Positions 52,932 to 62,165 are shown, counted from the stretch's first letter. The stretch is 64,000 nucleotides of DNA from Solirubrobacteraceae bacterium (GCA_017882445.1 JADGPK010000008.1:1-64000), one strand, 5' to 3'. Notes: generated by a model not told the origin, from the sequence alone. Numbers and translations: made by a program.

Positions 52932-54221
52932 ATGCAGCATGAAACTTTCGCCGACCTCGGCGTGTCCGAGGTCGTCGTGAATGAGCTCGCCAAGGCCGGG
53001 GTCACGACGCCGTTCGCAGTTCAGAACATGGTCGTCCCCGATGTCCTCGCGGGACATGACGTGCTCGCGCAGTCGCCGACAGGCTCGGGCAAGACGCTCG
53101 CCTTCGGCGTGCCGCTCGTCGAGCTCCTGAAGGACTCCGACGCCCGCCCTTCGGCGCTGATCCTCGCTCCCACCAGGGAGCTCGCGATCCAGATCGTCGA
53201 CGATCTGCGCCCCATCGCGCATGCCCGCGCGCTGTCCATCGCCGCCGTTTACGGTGGCGCCGGCATCATCAAGCAGGCGCGTCTCGCCGGGCGCGCGCAC
53301 ATCCTCGTCGCTACGCCGGGCCGCCTGCTCGACCTGATCAACCGCAGGGACGTGTCGCTCGCCCGCATCCGCATCCTCGTGCTCGACGAGGCCGACAGGA
53401 TGCTGGACATGGGCTTCCGGCCGGTGGTCGACAGGATCGTGAAGATGACTCAGGCCAAGCGCCAGACGCTCCTGTTCTCGGCCACGTTGGAGGGCGAGGT
53501 GGGACGGATCGCCAAGGCCTACACCACCACTCCGCGCCGCCACGAGCATTCCCACCCGGTCGAGCGCAAGGCCGACGTGGCCCACCGCTTCGTCATGGTC
53601 ACCCACGAGGGCAAGGTGGAGCGCCTGGTTTCAGAACTGGGCAAGCCCGAGCGCGGGTTGACGCTCGTGTTCGTGCGCACCAAGCGCGGGGCGGACAGGC
53701 TCGTCAAGCGCCTCGCCTCCAGCAGCGTGCAGGCCGTCGCGATGCACGGCGACAAGTCCCAGGGGCAGCGCCAGCGCGCCCTGGCCAACTTCGAGGCCGG
53801 AGTCGTAGACACGCTCGTCGCCACCGACGTCGCCGCTCGCGGGATCGACGTGGCGGGGATCACGCACGTCATCAACTACGACATTCCCGCCAGTCGCGAG
53901 GACTATGTGCACCGCATCGGGCGGACCGCCCGCGCGGGAGCCAGCGGCGTGGGCGTGACACTCGTGGCGCACGACCAGGCACGCGAACTCGCGGGCATGG
54001 TCAGCGAGCTCGGCTTGCATCAGGAGCTCGAGCTGGCCGGCATGAGCCCCGGCCGCGGTGCGCGAAACGGCGCTCCTCGCTCGAGGACAGCCTCCGACGG
54101 GAACAGCTCCAGGCACGGCGATCGTCGACCCAGCGCAGCCAAGGGCCAGGGGGAGCGTTCGGGCGGCGCCTCGCGCAACGGGTCCTCCCGGCGCGCAAGG
54201 GCATCCGGCCGAGCCAGGTAG
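52932..54221 (+). CDS. DEAD-box ATP-dependent RNA helicase
   Basis: 429 residues. All family motifs are visible: Q motif (VTTPFAVQNMVVPDVLAG), motif I AQSPTGSGKT, Ia PTRELA, TPGR, II VLDEADRM, III SAT, then FVRTKRGADRLVKRL, TDVAARGIDV and HRIGRTARAG. The last 50 residues are a basic, Ser/Arg-rich RNA-binding tail of RhlE type. It unwinds RNA, probably in ribosome assembly or cold adaptation. AAGGAG lies 11 nt upstream of the ATG, and the leader is long and structured, unlike the leaderless genes here. Confidence 0.92.
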   Translation: MQHETFADLGVSEVVVNELAKAGVTTPFAVQNMVVPDVLAGHDVLAQSPTGSGKTLAFGVPLVELLKDSDARPSALILAPTRELAIQIVDDLRPIAHARALSIAAVYGGAGIIKQARLAGRAHILVATPGRLLDLINRRDVSLARIRILVLDEADRMLDMGFRPVVDRIVKMTQAKRQTLLFSATLEGEVGRIAKAYTTTPRRHEHSHPVERKADVAHRFVMVTHEGKVERLVSELGKPERGLTLVFVRTKRGADRLVKRLASSSVQAVAMHGDKSQGQRQRALANFEAGVVDTLVATDVAARGIDVAGITHVINYDIPASREDYVHRIGRTARAGASGVGVTLVAHDQARELAGMVSELGLHQELELAGMSPGRGARNGAPRSRTASDGNSSRHGDRRPSAAKGQGERSGGASRNGSSRRARASGRAR

Positions 54222-54280
54222 CGAGCGTGGTAGCGAGCGGGGTAGGTCTCGTGGGCAGTCATCTCGCCGACGCTGTCAGC

Positions 54281-54286
54281 TAACGT
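54281..54286 (+). promoter_or_regulatory. -10 hexamer TAACGT, leaderless start
   Basis: TAACGT is 7 nt before the ATG at 54294. Two GTAGCGAGCG direct repeats lie about 50 bp upstream. Confidence 0.55.
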
Positions 54287-54293
54287 CGCGCGC

Positions 54294-55148
54294 ATGAGCA
54301 AGGCGTATTCGCCTGATCGCGACGCGGGGGCCGATGCCGGCGGCGAGGTGACGCAGGCCCGGTCTGAGGCCGACCTGCTGATGAGCCACGACGTGCTGTG
54401 CGTGCGTGCGCCCAACCCGGGGCCGTTGACGCTGTCTGGCACCAACACCTGGGTGGTCGGCCGCCGGCCGGCCTGGGTGGTGGATCCCGGGCCGCTGCTG
54501 GAGGTGCATCTGGACAGCCTGTCCGCCGCGATCGACGAGCGCGGCGGCCTGGGTGGAGTGGCGCTCACGCACGATCATCACGATCACTGCGAAGCCGCCC
54601 GTTCTCTGCTCGACCGTTATCCAGCGCCGCTCGCCGCCGGACGTGGCGCGGTCGACGTGCTGCTCGGCGAGAACATGCGCTTCGGGCCATTCCAGGCCGT
54701 CGCCACGCCCGGGCACGCGGTGGACCACTTCGCGTTCGTGGCCGCCGGAGCGTGTTTCACCGGCGACGCGGTGCTCGGCGTCGGCAGCGTGTTCATCAGC
54801 CCCTACCCCGGCGCCATGTCCGGATACCTGCAGGCGCTCACCCGCCTGCGCCTGCGGGATGACTTCAGCGTGCTGTGTCCCGGACACGGTCCGCCGGTCC
54901 GCGATGCGCGCAGGAAGCTCGCGGAGTATGTCGCCCATCGCATCGACCGCGAGAACCGCCTGATCGCGGCGCTGGGCGAAGGCCGGCGCACCACCGCAGA
55001 GCTGCTCGACGCCGTCTGGTCCGACGCGCCCGAGCTGTTGCGCCCGCTCGCCACGGTGACGCTCGCGGCCCACCTCGACAAGCTCGAGGAAGAGCAGATC
55101 CTGCCCGCCGGCGTCGAGCGCCCGAAGTTCGAGGGGACCGAGTGGTGA
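54294..55148 (+). CDS. Metallo-beta-lactamase-fold hydrolase
   Basis: 284 residues. The zinc motif HxHxDH appears as THDHHDHCEA at about 91-96, with a further histidine in TPGHAVDHFAF, an aspartate in CFTGDAVLG and a final histidine in PGHGPPV. It therefore binds two metal ions. The layout, with a C-terminal winged-helix-like region (RTTAELLDAVWSDAPELLRPLA), matches LACTB2-like hydrolases, some of which are ribonucleases. It is coupled to a GH15 gene by a GTGA overlap, which is an odd functional pairing. Substrate unknown. Confidence 0.85.
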   Translation: MSKAYSPDRDAGADAGGEVTQARSEADLLMSHDVLCVRAPNPGPLTLSGTNTWVVGRRPAWVVDPGPLLEVHLDSLSAAIDERGGLGGVALTHDHHDHCEAARSLLDRYPAPLAAGRGAVDVLLGENMRFGPFQAVATPGHAVDHFAFVAAGACFTGDAVLGVGSVFISPYPGAMSGYLQALTRLRLRDDFSVLCPGHGPPVRDARRKLAEYVAHRIDRENRLIAALGEGRRTTAELLDAVWSDAPELLRPLATVTLAAHLDKLEEEQILPAGVERPKFEGTEW

Positions 55149-57079
55149 AGCCGCCTGCCTCCGCAGCGGCCTCGAAGGCGGGCGCCGACGGCTCGGCGCC
55201 GGCCACCGTGCGCCCATCGGCCACGACGCTCGACTCTCCATTCCCGCCGATCGGCGACTACGGCTTCCTGTCGGACTGCCACACCGGCGCGCTGGTCGCC
55301 TCCGACGGGTCGATCGAGTGGATGTGCCTGCCGTACTTCGACTCGCCGTCGGTGTTCGGCGCGCTGCTGGATCGCGGCGCCGGGACCTGGCGGGTGGGCC
55401 CGTACGGGGTGTATGTGCCGGTCGGCCGGCGCTACATCCCGGGCACCAACGTGATCGAGACCACCTGGATGACCCCTCAGGGGTGGTTGCGCGTGGTGGA
55501 CGCCCTGACGATCGGTCCGTGGCACGAGCACGAGCAGGGCTCGACTCACACGCGCCCGCCGACGGACTACGACGCCGATCACCTGCTGGTGCGCATGATC
55601 GAATGCATCCAGGGTGAGGTCCAGGTTGAGATCGTGTGCGAGCCGATGCTCGACTACGGTGCGACGCCCGCGCGTTGGAGCGTCGTACAGAACGACGAGG
55701 ACGGGGCCTGCATGCTCGACGCGACCGACGGCACGACCGCCTTCAGGCTGTTCAGCGACGTCCGCGTGGGCATCGAGGGCAACCGCGCTCACGGCCGCCA
55801 CACGATGAGCGAGGGTGAGCAGCGCTTCTGCGCGCTGTCCTGGACCGAGGGGCTGGGCGGCCCGCACACCGTCGAGCAGGCCGAAGGGCACATTCAGCGG
55901 ACCAGTCACTTCTGGCGCACGTGGCTCGATGAAGGCACCTATCCCGACCATCCCTGGCGCTCCCGTCTGCAGCGCTCGGCGCTCGTGCTGAAGGGCCTGA
56001 CGTTCATGCCCACCGGCGCGCTCGTCGCCGCGCCGACGACCTCGCTGCCGGAGACGCCCGGCGGCGAACGCAACTGGGACTACCGCTTCTGCTGGATGCG
56101 CGACGCCGCCTTCACGCTGTGGGGGCTCCACGCGCTCGGCCTGAACTGGGAGGCGGACGATTTCGTTCAGTACCTCGCCGACATGGAGCGCAACGAGGAT
56201 GGCTCGCTCCAGATCATGTACGGGATCAAAGGTGAGAAGGAGCTGGTGGAGTCGACGCTCGACCATCTCAAGGGCTACGAAGGTGCACTTCCGGTCAGGA
56301 TCGGCAACGGCGCATACAACCAGCGCCAGAACGACGTGTTCGGGGCGGTGCTCGACTCCGTCTACCTGCACTCCAAGAAGCGCGACCACATACCTGAGCG
56401 CCTGTGGCCACTGCTGGCCGACCAGGTTCGGTGCGCCGCCGAGGCCTGGAAGGAGCCCGACCAGGGGATCTGGGAGGCGCGCGGCGAGCCTCGCCACTAC
56501 GTCTCATCCAAGCTGATGTGCTGGGTGGCGATGGATCGCGGCGCTCGGCTGGCCGAACGCCGCGGACTGAAGGAGAACGCCGAGGAGTGGCAGGCGATCG
56601 CCGACGAGATCCACAAGGACATCCTCGACCGCGGCGTCGATGAGCGCGGCGTCTTTCGCCAGCACTACGACACGGACGCGCTCGACGCCTCCAGCCTGCT
56701 GGTGGGGCTCCTGCGCTTCCTCGGCCCCGAGGACGAGCGCGTGCGCGCGACCGTGAAGGCGATCCGCGAGGAGCTGACGGTGGGCGGGCTGGTCCTGCGC
56801 TATCGCACCGATGCCACAGATGACGGCCTGCACGGCGAGGAGGGCACGTTCTTGATCTGCTCCTTCTGGCTCGTCTCGGCGCTGTCAGAGATAGGCGAGC
56901 AGCGCGAGGCCGAGCACCTGTGCGAGCGCCTGCTCTCCTACTCCTCCCCGCTGGACCTCTACGCCGAGGAGCTGGAGGCGTCCTCCGGCCGCCACCTCGG
57001 CAACTACCCCCAGGCGTTCACGCACCTCGCGCTGATCAACGCGGTCACGCACGTGATCGACGCCCAGCAGCAGATCTGA
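55145..57079 (+). CDS. GH15 family glucoamylase/trehalase-like enzyme
   Basis: 644 residues from GTG 55145, overlapping the upstream stop. The first 40 residues are a Pro/Ala linker. The N-terminal beta-sandwich has [41 protein letters not shown], and the (alpha/alpha)6 barrel has [43 protein letters not shown] and the acid residues in [23 protein letters not shown]. Members of this type hydrolyse trehalose or alpha-glucans; no signal peptide, so it works in the cytosol. Trehalase activity is a reasonable guess for actinobacterial members. Confidence 0.85.
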   Translation: MKPPASAAASKAGADGSAPATVRPSATTLDSPFPPIGDYGFLSDCHTGALVASDGSIEWMCLPYFDSPSVFGALLDRGAGTWRVGPYGVYVPVGRRYIPGTNVIETTWMTPQGWLRVVDALTIGPWHEHEQGSTHTRPPTDYDADHLLVRMIECIQGEVQVEIVCEPMLDYGATPARWSVVQNDEDGACMLDATDGTTAFRLFSDVRVGIEGNRAHGRHTMSEGEQRFCALSWTEGLGGPHTVEQAEGHIQRTSHFWRTWLDEGTYPDHPWRSRLQRSALVLKGLTFMPTGALVAAPTTSLPETPGGERNWDYRFCWMRDAAFTLWGLHALGLNWEADDFVQYLADMERNEDGSLQIMYGIKGEKELVESTLDHLKGYEGALPVRIGNGAYNQRQNDVFGAVLDSVYLHSKKRDHIPERLWPLLADQVRCAAEAWKEPDQGIWEARGEPRHYVSSKLMCWVAMDRGARLAERRGLKENAEEWQAIADEIHKDILDRGVDERGVFRQHYDTDALDASSLLVGLLRFLGPEDERVRATVKAIREELTVGGLVLRYRTDATDDGLHGEEGTFLICSFWLVSALSEIGEQREAEHLCERLLSYSSPLDLYAEELEASSGRHLGNYPQAFTHLALINAVTHVIDAQQQI

Positions 57080-57086
57080 CGGCGGC

Positions 57087-57100
57087 GAGCGGCGCCGCTC
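57087..57100. terminator. Loopless palindrome between convergent GH15 and Nudix genes
   Basis: GAGCGGC-GCCGCTC perfect palindrome. Its right end includes two bases of the Nudix stop (57101-57099). Possible bidirectional terminator; no T-tract. Confidence 0.4.
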
Positions 57101-57734
57101 AGTAGCCGGGCTCGCCGGGCAGCACGATGCGGGCGACCTCGCCTTCGAGAACCACCTTCGGCTCGATCGGCTGCACCTCGCGTCCGCGCGAGTGATCCAG
57201 GAGGTCTCCCACGGACGCGAAGTCGCCCAGCTGCTCCAGGTGCTTGATCGTCGGGAAGACGAGCACGATCTCCCCGGCGCGGTGGGCCTCGAGCGCGGAG
57301 GCGGGGGTGAACCAGCCGAGATCAACACACTCCTCGCCGTCGATCCGCGGCTCCTGTCCCTCGGGCAGCTGCGCGAGGAAGAAGTGGGTGTCAAAGCGGA
57401 TCTGCACCTCCGCGGGCGTTATCCAGCGCGAGAACTTCACGAGCGCGCCCGGGTCCCCGAGGGTGATCGCCGCCTCCTCGCTCAGCTCGCGGATGGCCGC
57501 TGCGCGATGGGCCTCGTCCCCGTCGCCCTCCGCTGCGTCCACAGCGCCGCCGGGGAACACCCACACGCCTCCCATGAAGCGCGCCTGCGGAGTGCGCCTG
57601 ACCAGCAGCACCTCGAGCGCATCCGCACCGCCTCTGAGCAGGATCACGCTCGCGGCCTGACGGGGCCGAGCCGGTGGGCCGGGGTTGTAGGCCTCTCCCG
57701 GCCCGGGACGCTCGCTCTCCTGCCGTGCCCGCAT
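57099..57734 (-). CDS. Nudix hydrolase
   Basis: 211 residues. The Nudix box reads [29 protein letters not shown], containing the REL-EEA metal-binding core, at about 62-90. An N-terminal stretch of 25 residues is Pro-rich. Nudix enzymes cleave nucleoside diphosphates linked to another group; the subfamily looks like the NUDT7/YfcD-type CoA or ADP-sugar pyrophosphatases, but the substrate cannot be stated. Start ATG 57734, with TAGGGT 6 nt before it. Confidence 0.88.
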   Translation of the reverse strand: MRARQESERPGPGEAYNPGPPARPRQAASVILLRGGADALEVLLVRRTPQARFMGGVWVFPGGAVDAAEGDGDEAHRAAAIRELSEEAAITLGDPGALVKFSRWITPAEVQIRFDTHFFLAQLPEGQEPRIDGEECVDLGWFTPASALEAHRAGEIVLVFPTIKHLEQLGDFASVGDLLDHSRGREVQPIEPKVVLEGEVARIVLPGEPGY

Positions 57735-57740
57735 CGGCTG

Positions 57741-57760
57741 ACCCTACCGGTCGGTAGTCT
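57741..57760. promoter_or_regulatory. Compact divergent promoters of Nudix and rubredoxin genes
   Basis: TAGGGT (minus, 57741-57746) lies 6 nt before the Nudix ATG, and TAGTCT (plus, 57755-57760) lies 7 nt before the rubredoxin ATG. Between them is CTACCG-GT-CGGTAG (57744-57757), an inverted repeat that overlaps both hexamers, so one bound protein could silence both genes. Confidence 0.55.
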
Positions 57761-57767
57761 TTCGCGC

Positions 57768-57953
57768 ATGAGCACCACCACAGAGACCCTCCAGCGCTGG
57801 ATCTGCGAATCCTGCGGCTACATCTATGACCCCGAGGAGGGTGACCCGGACGGAGGGATTCCCGCGGGTACTCCGTTCGGCGAGGTCCCAGACACCTGGT
57901 TCTGCCCGGTGTGCGGGGCGCGCAAGCGCGATTTCGTCCTCTACGAGGACTAG
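57768..57953 (+). CDS. rubA: Rubredoxin
   Basis: 61 residues. Four iron ligands: Cys13 and Cys16 (CESCGYIYD) and Cys46 and Cys49 ([11 protein letters not shown]). Typical rubredoxin with [13 protein letters not shown] and [11 protein letters not shown]. One-electron carrier, cytosolic. TAGTCT lies 7 nt before the ATG. It ends with TAG at 57951-57953; the bioA reading frame is the same frame and resumes at once. The partner is not obvious; linkage to a biotin gene may be chance or may reflect supply of electrons to a biosynthetic oxidase. Confidence 0.95.
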   Translation: MSTTTETLQRWICESCGYIYDPEEGDPDGGIPAGTPFGEVPDTWFCPVCGARKRDFVLYED

Positions 57954-57959
57954 GACTTC

Positions 57960-59252
57960 CTGACCGACTGGGACCGACTGCTCGCGCTCGACTCCGAGCG
58001 CGTCTGGCACCCATATGCGGCGCTGCCCGCGGCGCTGCCCGCGCTGGCGGTGATTTCGGCCGAGGGGGTGCGCCTGCGACTCCCCGACGGGCGCGAGCTG
58101 ATCGACGGCATGGCGTCGTGGTGGTGCGCCATCCACGGCTACCGACACCCCGCGCTCGATCAGGCGGTCACGAGCCAGCTCGGCCGCATGGCGCACGTGA
58201 TGTTCGGCGGCCTGACCAACGAGCCGGCCGTGCGCCTCTCAGAGCGCCTCACCGATATCGCTCCCCAGGGCCTCGAGCGGGTCTTCCTCGCCGACTCGGG
58301 CTCCGTGGCGGTCGAGGTGGCGATCAAGATGTGCCTGCAGTTCCAGCGCGCGCGCGGTCGCGGCGGGCGCACCAGGATGCTCACCGTCAGGGGCGGCTAC
58401 CACGGCGACACGGCGGGCGCGATGGCCGTCTGCGACCCCGTCAGCGGGATGCACAGCCTGTTCGCTGGCGTGCTGGCGGAGCACGTCTTCGCCGAGCGAC
58501 CGCCCGACGGGTTCCATTCGGGGCTAAACGACGCCTGGGCACGGCAGGTCAGCGAGCTGGCGGGGAAGCACTCCGAAGAGCTGGCAGCCGTGATCGTCGA
58601 GCCCGTCGTGCAGGGCGCCGGCGGCATGCGCTTTTACTCGCCGGAGTGCGTCGCGCACCTACGGGCGGTGTGCGACGAGCACGACATGCTGCTGGTGCTC
58701 GACGAGATAGCCACCGGCTTCGGCCGCACGGGCGCTATGTTCGCGTGCGAACACGCGGGCGTCGCCCCCGACGTGATGTGCGTAGGCAAGGCGCTCACCG
58801 GTGGATACATGACGCTCGCGGCCACCCTTTGCACGGCGGCCGTCGCCGACGGGGTGTCCTCGGGCGAGGGCGGCGGCCTGATGCACGGGCCGACCTTCAT
58901 GGGCAACCCGCTGGCATGCGCCGTGGCGCTCGCCTCGCTCGAGCTGCTCGCCGACGGAGGCTGGCGAGAGCGCGTCGCCGCGATCGAACACGGGCTGCGC
59001 GCTGGGCTCGAGCCGGCACGCGGGCTGCCGGGCGTCAAGGACGTGCGCGTGCTGGGAGCCATCGGCGTGGTGCAGCTCGACCACGACGTGGACATCGCAT
59101 CCGCCACCGCTCAAGCGGTTGGCCAGGGGGTATGGCTGCGTCCATTTCGGGATCTGATCTACGCGATGCCGCCCTATGTCATCGACGAGGAGGACCTCGC
59201 GAAGGTCACGACCGCGATGGTCGAGGCGGCGCGGCGCGGGCCGGGAGCCTGA
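57960..59252 (+). CDS. bioA: Adenosylmethionine-8-amino-7-oxononanoate aminotransferase (CTG start)
   Basis: 430 residues with CTG 57960 as the assumed start. The conserved [13 protein letters not shown] (W-H-P-Y substrate site) lies within the first 20 residues, so the gene cannot begin at the first standard start, GTG 58050. The open frame upstream of it has no ATG, GTG or TTG before the rubredoxin stop. The rest is a complete Bio[61 protein letters not shown] with the PLP-lysine, and [18 protein letters not shown]. Makes 7,8-diaminopelargonate in biotin synthesis. An in-frame amber readthrough from rubredoxin is a less likely alternative. Confidence 0.85.
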   Translation: MTDWDRLLALDSERVWHPYAALPAALPALAVISAEGVRLRLPDGRELIDGMASWWCAIHGYRHPALDQAVTSQLGRMAHVMFGGLTNEPAVRLSERLTDIAPQGLERVFLADSGSVAVEVAIKMCLQFQRARGRGGRTRMLTVRGGYHGDTAGAMAVCDPVSGMHSLFAGVLAEHVFAERPPDGFHSGLNDAWARQVSELAGKHSEELAAVIVEPVVQGAGGMRFYSPECVAHLRAVCDEHDMLLVLDEIATGFGRTGAMFACEHAGVAPDVMCVGKALTGGYMTLAATLCTAAVADGVSSGEGGGLMHGPTFMGNPLACAVALASLELLADGGWRERVAAIEHGLRAGLEPARGLPGVKDVRVLGAIGVVQLDHDVDIASATAQAVGQGVWLRPFRDLIYAMPPYVIDEEDLAKVTTAMVEAARRGPGA

Positions 59253-59303
59253 GAGGCACGCGGCGTCTGTGGCGCCGGCGGCGACGCGCCGGGTGCCTCT
59301 CAG
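59249..59303. terminator. Hairpin with both convergent stop codons in its arms
   Basis: Arms CTGAGAGGCAC (59249-59259) and GTGCCTCTCAG (59293-59303), loop of 33 nt with further GC pairing. The bioA TGA (59250-59252) and the minus gene TGA (59302-59300) each lie in their own arm. Strong bidirectional terminator candidate. Confidence 0.65.
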
Positions 59304-62071
59304 CCTTTGCGGCCGTGAGTCTTGGCCGCGCGGATGGTGACGACGGTCTGCGTGGTGTGGGTGGCGCCCGCGGGGTCGTGCGCGACGATGGTCGCTCGTG
59401 CGCGCAGCATGTGCGTGCGTGCAAGCAGCTTGCGCGCAGTGGCCGACAGATGCAGCGTGACCGTCGTGGAGTGTCCCGCGGCGACCGTGAAGGAGCCGCT
59501 TGAGAGCGCCAGGATCGCCTTTCGCCTGCTGGACTGGTGACCGGTTGCGCCTGCGCTGACGGCGGTCAGCGTCCGCAGCGTGAGGGTGCCTGTGCAGGTG
59601 CTCTCCGCGGCGGGGCAGCTCACCTTCACGCCCACCACGCCGGACGCGCTCGCCGTCAGCGATGTGCCCACGAGCTCGACGTCCGGGACCGGCGCTGTCT
59701 TGTGTTCCTGGGAGGACAGCACCGCTTGGCCGGGCGGGGTTTCCTGCTGGGCGGGAGCCGGCGACGCGGGCGTCGGGACCGCTTGCGTGGTGAGCGTTTG
59801 GTCTGACCCGTAGCTCGTTCCACCTGTGTTCTTGGCCTTGATCCTGTAGTGGTAGGCGGTGTTGGGGCTCAGGCTTCCCAGCGTCGCGGACACGGCGATC
59901 CCCGGCAGGGAGGAGCAGGACACGCTGGCGCCATAGGATGTGGAGGTTCCGTATTCAAACGTGCATTCGGTGACTTTCCCACCTTCTGGGTTCACGGTGG
60001 CTTCGAGAGTCGCCGAGGTCTGCCCGACAGACGAGGCGGACCCCGTGACTACCGTTGGCGGGTTCGGCAGCGTGGTGAGCGTTTGGTCTGACCCTTCGCG
60101 CGTACCTTCGGTGTTTGTGGCAACGATGCGGAAGTGGTAGGTGGTGTTCGGGCTCAGGCCCGTGACCGGCGCGGAGACTTCGACGGGGTTTTTGTCCGAT
60201 CCAGGGAGCGAGCCACATGGCACGCTGGAGCCGTAGGACGTCGTCGTGCCGTACACGAAGTGGCATTCGCTGACTTCCACGCTGTTGGGGTTCACGGTCG
60301 CTTTCAAACTCGCCGAGGTCTGCGTGACCGCCGAGGCCGCTTCGGTGGCGACCGTCGGAGGACCGCTGACGAGCACCGTGCGCGTCGTCGTGAGCGTCGG
60401 AGTGGTGAAAGCGCCGGCGCTGAAGACGACCTGCGCGGGCGCCGCCAGATCGTCGCTGTAGATCGTCTCGGTGACCGTGTATTCGCCGGGGCTCGCGAAC
60501 GCATGGGGGCGGCTCGTCGTCGTCTGGTACTGGTCGGTGGACACCGTTTCTTCGCTTCCGTCACCGAAGCTCCACCTCACCGCCAACGCGTCGGCCTGGG
60601 CCACGTGTGAGGAGAAGGTCACGCTCGTTCCGGCCGCCACCAGTTCTCCTTCTTCGAGCAGGCCTTCGGCTTCGGCAGCGATAGCGCTCGCGCTGGCCTG
60701 TGGACATCCCGTGCCGCCCGGGCCGAGCTCGATGACTGCCTTGGTGACTTCGGTCGATGGCTGAGCGAGGAATTCGGGGGAGAGCACGAACAGCTTGCCG
60801 CCGGACCCGGCCGCCACCAGCGGGGGCGATTCGGTTCCACTGATGGGAGCGAGCACGCACTTGTCTTCTTCATTGTGTTCCAGGCTCACCGCGGCGGCCT
60901 GACCGCCCGTCCATCCGATCTCCGAGCCGGTGGATCCCGACCGCATGACCACGCCAGACTCGGGTTCGCTTACCGTTTCGTTTTCGATGTGCGCCATGCC
61001 GAAGATCACGCCTTCGGGCGAGGCCGACAGCGCACCGCCGTGCGGCATCGAAGCCCCGCTCACGACTTCTTCACCGTGAGGTTCTACAAACAGAGCTCTT
61101 GGCGCTTCTTTGGACGTGAAGTTGGCCGGCATCTGAACCAGACCGTCGTAATTGACGACGACTCGCTCAGAAGCTTTGGGGCCGAGGACGATCGGAGAGT
61201 CAGGGCGGTAGCTGACGCCGGTCACGGGGGTTTTCAGGAAGTTCGTGGCGTCGACATATCGTTCCGCGAGAGCGCCGTTGGATTTGACTGCCTGCAGGAC
61301 GTAGTGGTCTTCTGTGTTTTCGACGGTGTCGGTCGCCGCGCCCTGATGATCTTCGTGGGCCAGGATGATGATGTTGCCGGTGGCCGGATCGACCGTGATG
61401 CCGGCGGGTTCCAGGAGCGCTTTCCCCTTCGTGTCGGACTGGGCACCGAGCGCCGTGGGCCCAGCCAGCACTTCTTTGTGTTCGCCTTCCTTGCCCGCTC
61501 CCGTGAGCGTGCCCGCTGAGGGCACGGTCGAGAATGCGTACAGCGTCGAGGCGACCGGTGCGTTCGCGTCGTGCGTCAGCGATTCCTTGCGAAGATCGAC
61601 GGCGAGCAGGTACACGCGTTTGAGCGCGGGATCGACCGCGATGCCCTCGATCGCTCGTTCTTCCGAGGGTTCACCCGGGGCGGTATCCGTGAACGTGGCG
61701 CTCGCAAGCAGGGTGCCCGTTTCGCTGAACTTCTGCAGGCGGAAGTGGCGCACCACTTCGGGTGTCAGGCTTTCGCCGGGTTCTTCGGGTTCGGGTTCGT
61801 CGAGCACATACACGCTGTTGTCGGTGGGATCGACGCCCAGCACGCGGGCGGGTGCGATCAGCGCACCCACACCGGTCGCGCCGGCGAAGCGGGTCAGCTC
61901 GCCGTAGCCCGTGACCGTCGTCGCTCGCGCCGTGCTCGTCAGGAGGGCGGCGAACAGGAACAGGCAGCTGCCGGCTACGAGCAGCGATGCGCGCCAGACG
62001 CTCGGCGTGCGTCGCGATCCCGCTCTCGCGCCCCGCTCGCGGTCAATCCATGACCCTCCCAGTCGATCCAT
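59300..62071 (-). CDS. Large secreted PKD/fibronectin-repeat protein
   Basis: 923 residues. An N-terminal transmembrane/signal segment (VAGSCLFLFAALLTSTARATT) is followed by a long beta-propeller-like region (about 50-480; VDPTDNSVYVLDEPE, VDPALKRVYLLAVD and VDPATGNIIILAHED recur as blade motifs). A PKD domain is near 490-560 (WSFGDGSEETVSTDQYQTTTSR and PGEYTVTETIYSD). Two fibronectin-type repeats follow at about 570-665 and 669-760, both with TSA-L-ATVNP, CxFxYGTTTSYG and LSPNT-YHFRI. A C-terminal beta module rich in Thr and His ends the protein. Probably a surface or matrix protein; no enzyme motif. TACAAT lies 9 nt before the ATG at 62071. Codon use is more A/T-rich than in neighbours. Confidence 0.8.
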   Translation of the reverse strand: MDRLGGSWIDRERGARAGSRRTPSVWRASLLVAGSCLFLFAALLTSTARATTVTGYGELTRFAGATGVGALIAPARVLGVDPTDNSVYVLDEPEPEEPGESLTPEVVRHFRLQKFSETGTLLASATFTDTAPGEPSEERAIEGIAVDPALKRVYLLAVDLRKESLTHDANAPVASTLYAFSTVPSAGTLTGAGKEGEHKEVLAGPTALGAQSDTKGKALLEPAGITVDPATGNIIILAHEDHQGAATDTVENTEDHYVLQAVKSNGALAERYVDATNFLKTPVTGVSYRPDSPIVLGPKASERVVVNYDGLVQMPANFTSKEAPRALFVEPHGEEVVSGASMPHGGALSASPEGVIFGMAHIENETVSEPESGVVMRSGSTGSEIGWTGGQAAAVSLEHNEEDKCVLAPISGTESPPLVAAGSGGKLFVLSPEFLAQPSTEVTKAVIELGPGGTGCPQASASAIAAEAEGLLEEGELVAAGTSVTFSSHVAQADALAVRWSFGDGSEETVSTDQYQTTTSRPHAFASPGEYTVTETIYSDDLAAPAQVVFSAGAFTTPTLTTTRTVLVSGPPTVATEAASAVTQTSASLKATVNPNSVEVSECHFVYGTTTSYGSSVPCGSLPGSDKNPVEVSAPVTGLSPNTTYHFRIVATNTEGTREGSDQTLTTLPNPPTVVTGSASSVGQTSATLEATVNPEGGKVTECTFEYGTSTSYGASVSCSSLPGIAVSATLGSLSPNTAYHYRIKAKNTGGTSYGSDQTLTTQAVPTPASPAPAQQETPPGQAVLSSQEHKTAPVPDVELVGTSLTASASGVVGVKVSCPAAESTCTGTLTLRTLTAVSAGATGHQSSRRKAILALSSGSFTVAAGHSTTVTLHLSATARKLLARTHMLRARATIVAHDPAGATHTTQTVVTIRAAKTHGRKG
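60040..60360 (-). repeat. Repeated fibronectin module of the secreted protein, copy 1
   Basis: Region coding the first 'PPTV-T-ASAVTQTSASLKATVNPN' module. The DNA string GTGGTGAGCGTTTGGTCTGA recurs exactly at the ends of both modules (near 59788 and 60072), so the module arose by duplication. Confidence 0.5.
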
Positions 62072-62080
62072 GAGCGCCGA

Positions 62081-62086
62081 ATTGTA
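62081..62086 (-). promoter_or_regulatory. -10 hexamer TACAAT, leaderless start
   Basis: TACAAT on the minus strand, 9 nt before the ATG at 62071. Confidence 0.55.
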
Positions 62087-62165
62087 GACGGTGCGTGCCC
62101 TATCTCGTGACCGTTAGCGGGACGGGGCGAGTCGCAGCCGCTCGGCGTGGAGCCGAGGTGCCTCT

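Noticed and set aside
52566-53606. Minus-strand frame through the palindrome array and helicase start
   Set aside because: The repeated CMH/MCG peptide text comes from the palindromes read as codons, and the rest is antisense to the helicase.
60040-60360. Repeats in the secreted protein taken as a mobile element
   Set aside because: The repeats stay in frame and code fibronectin-type modules, so they are domain duplications.
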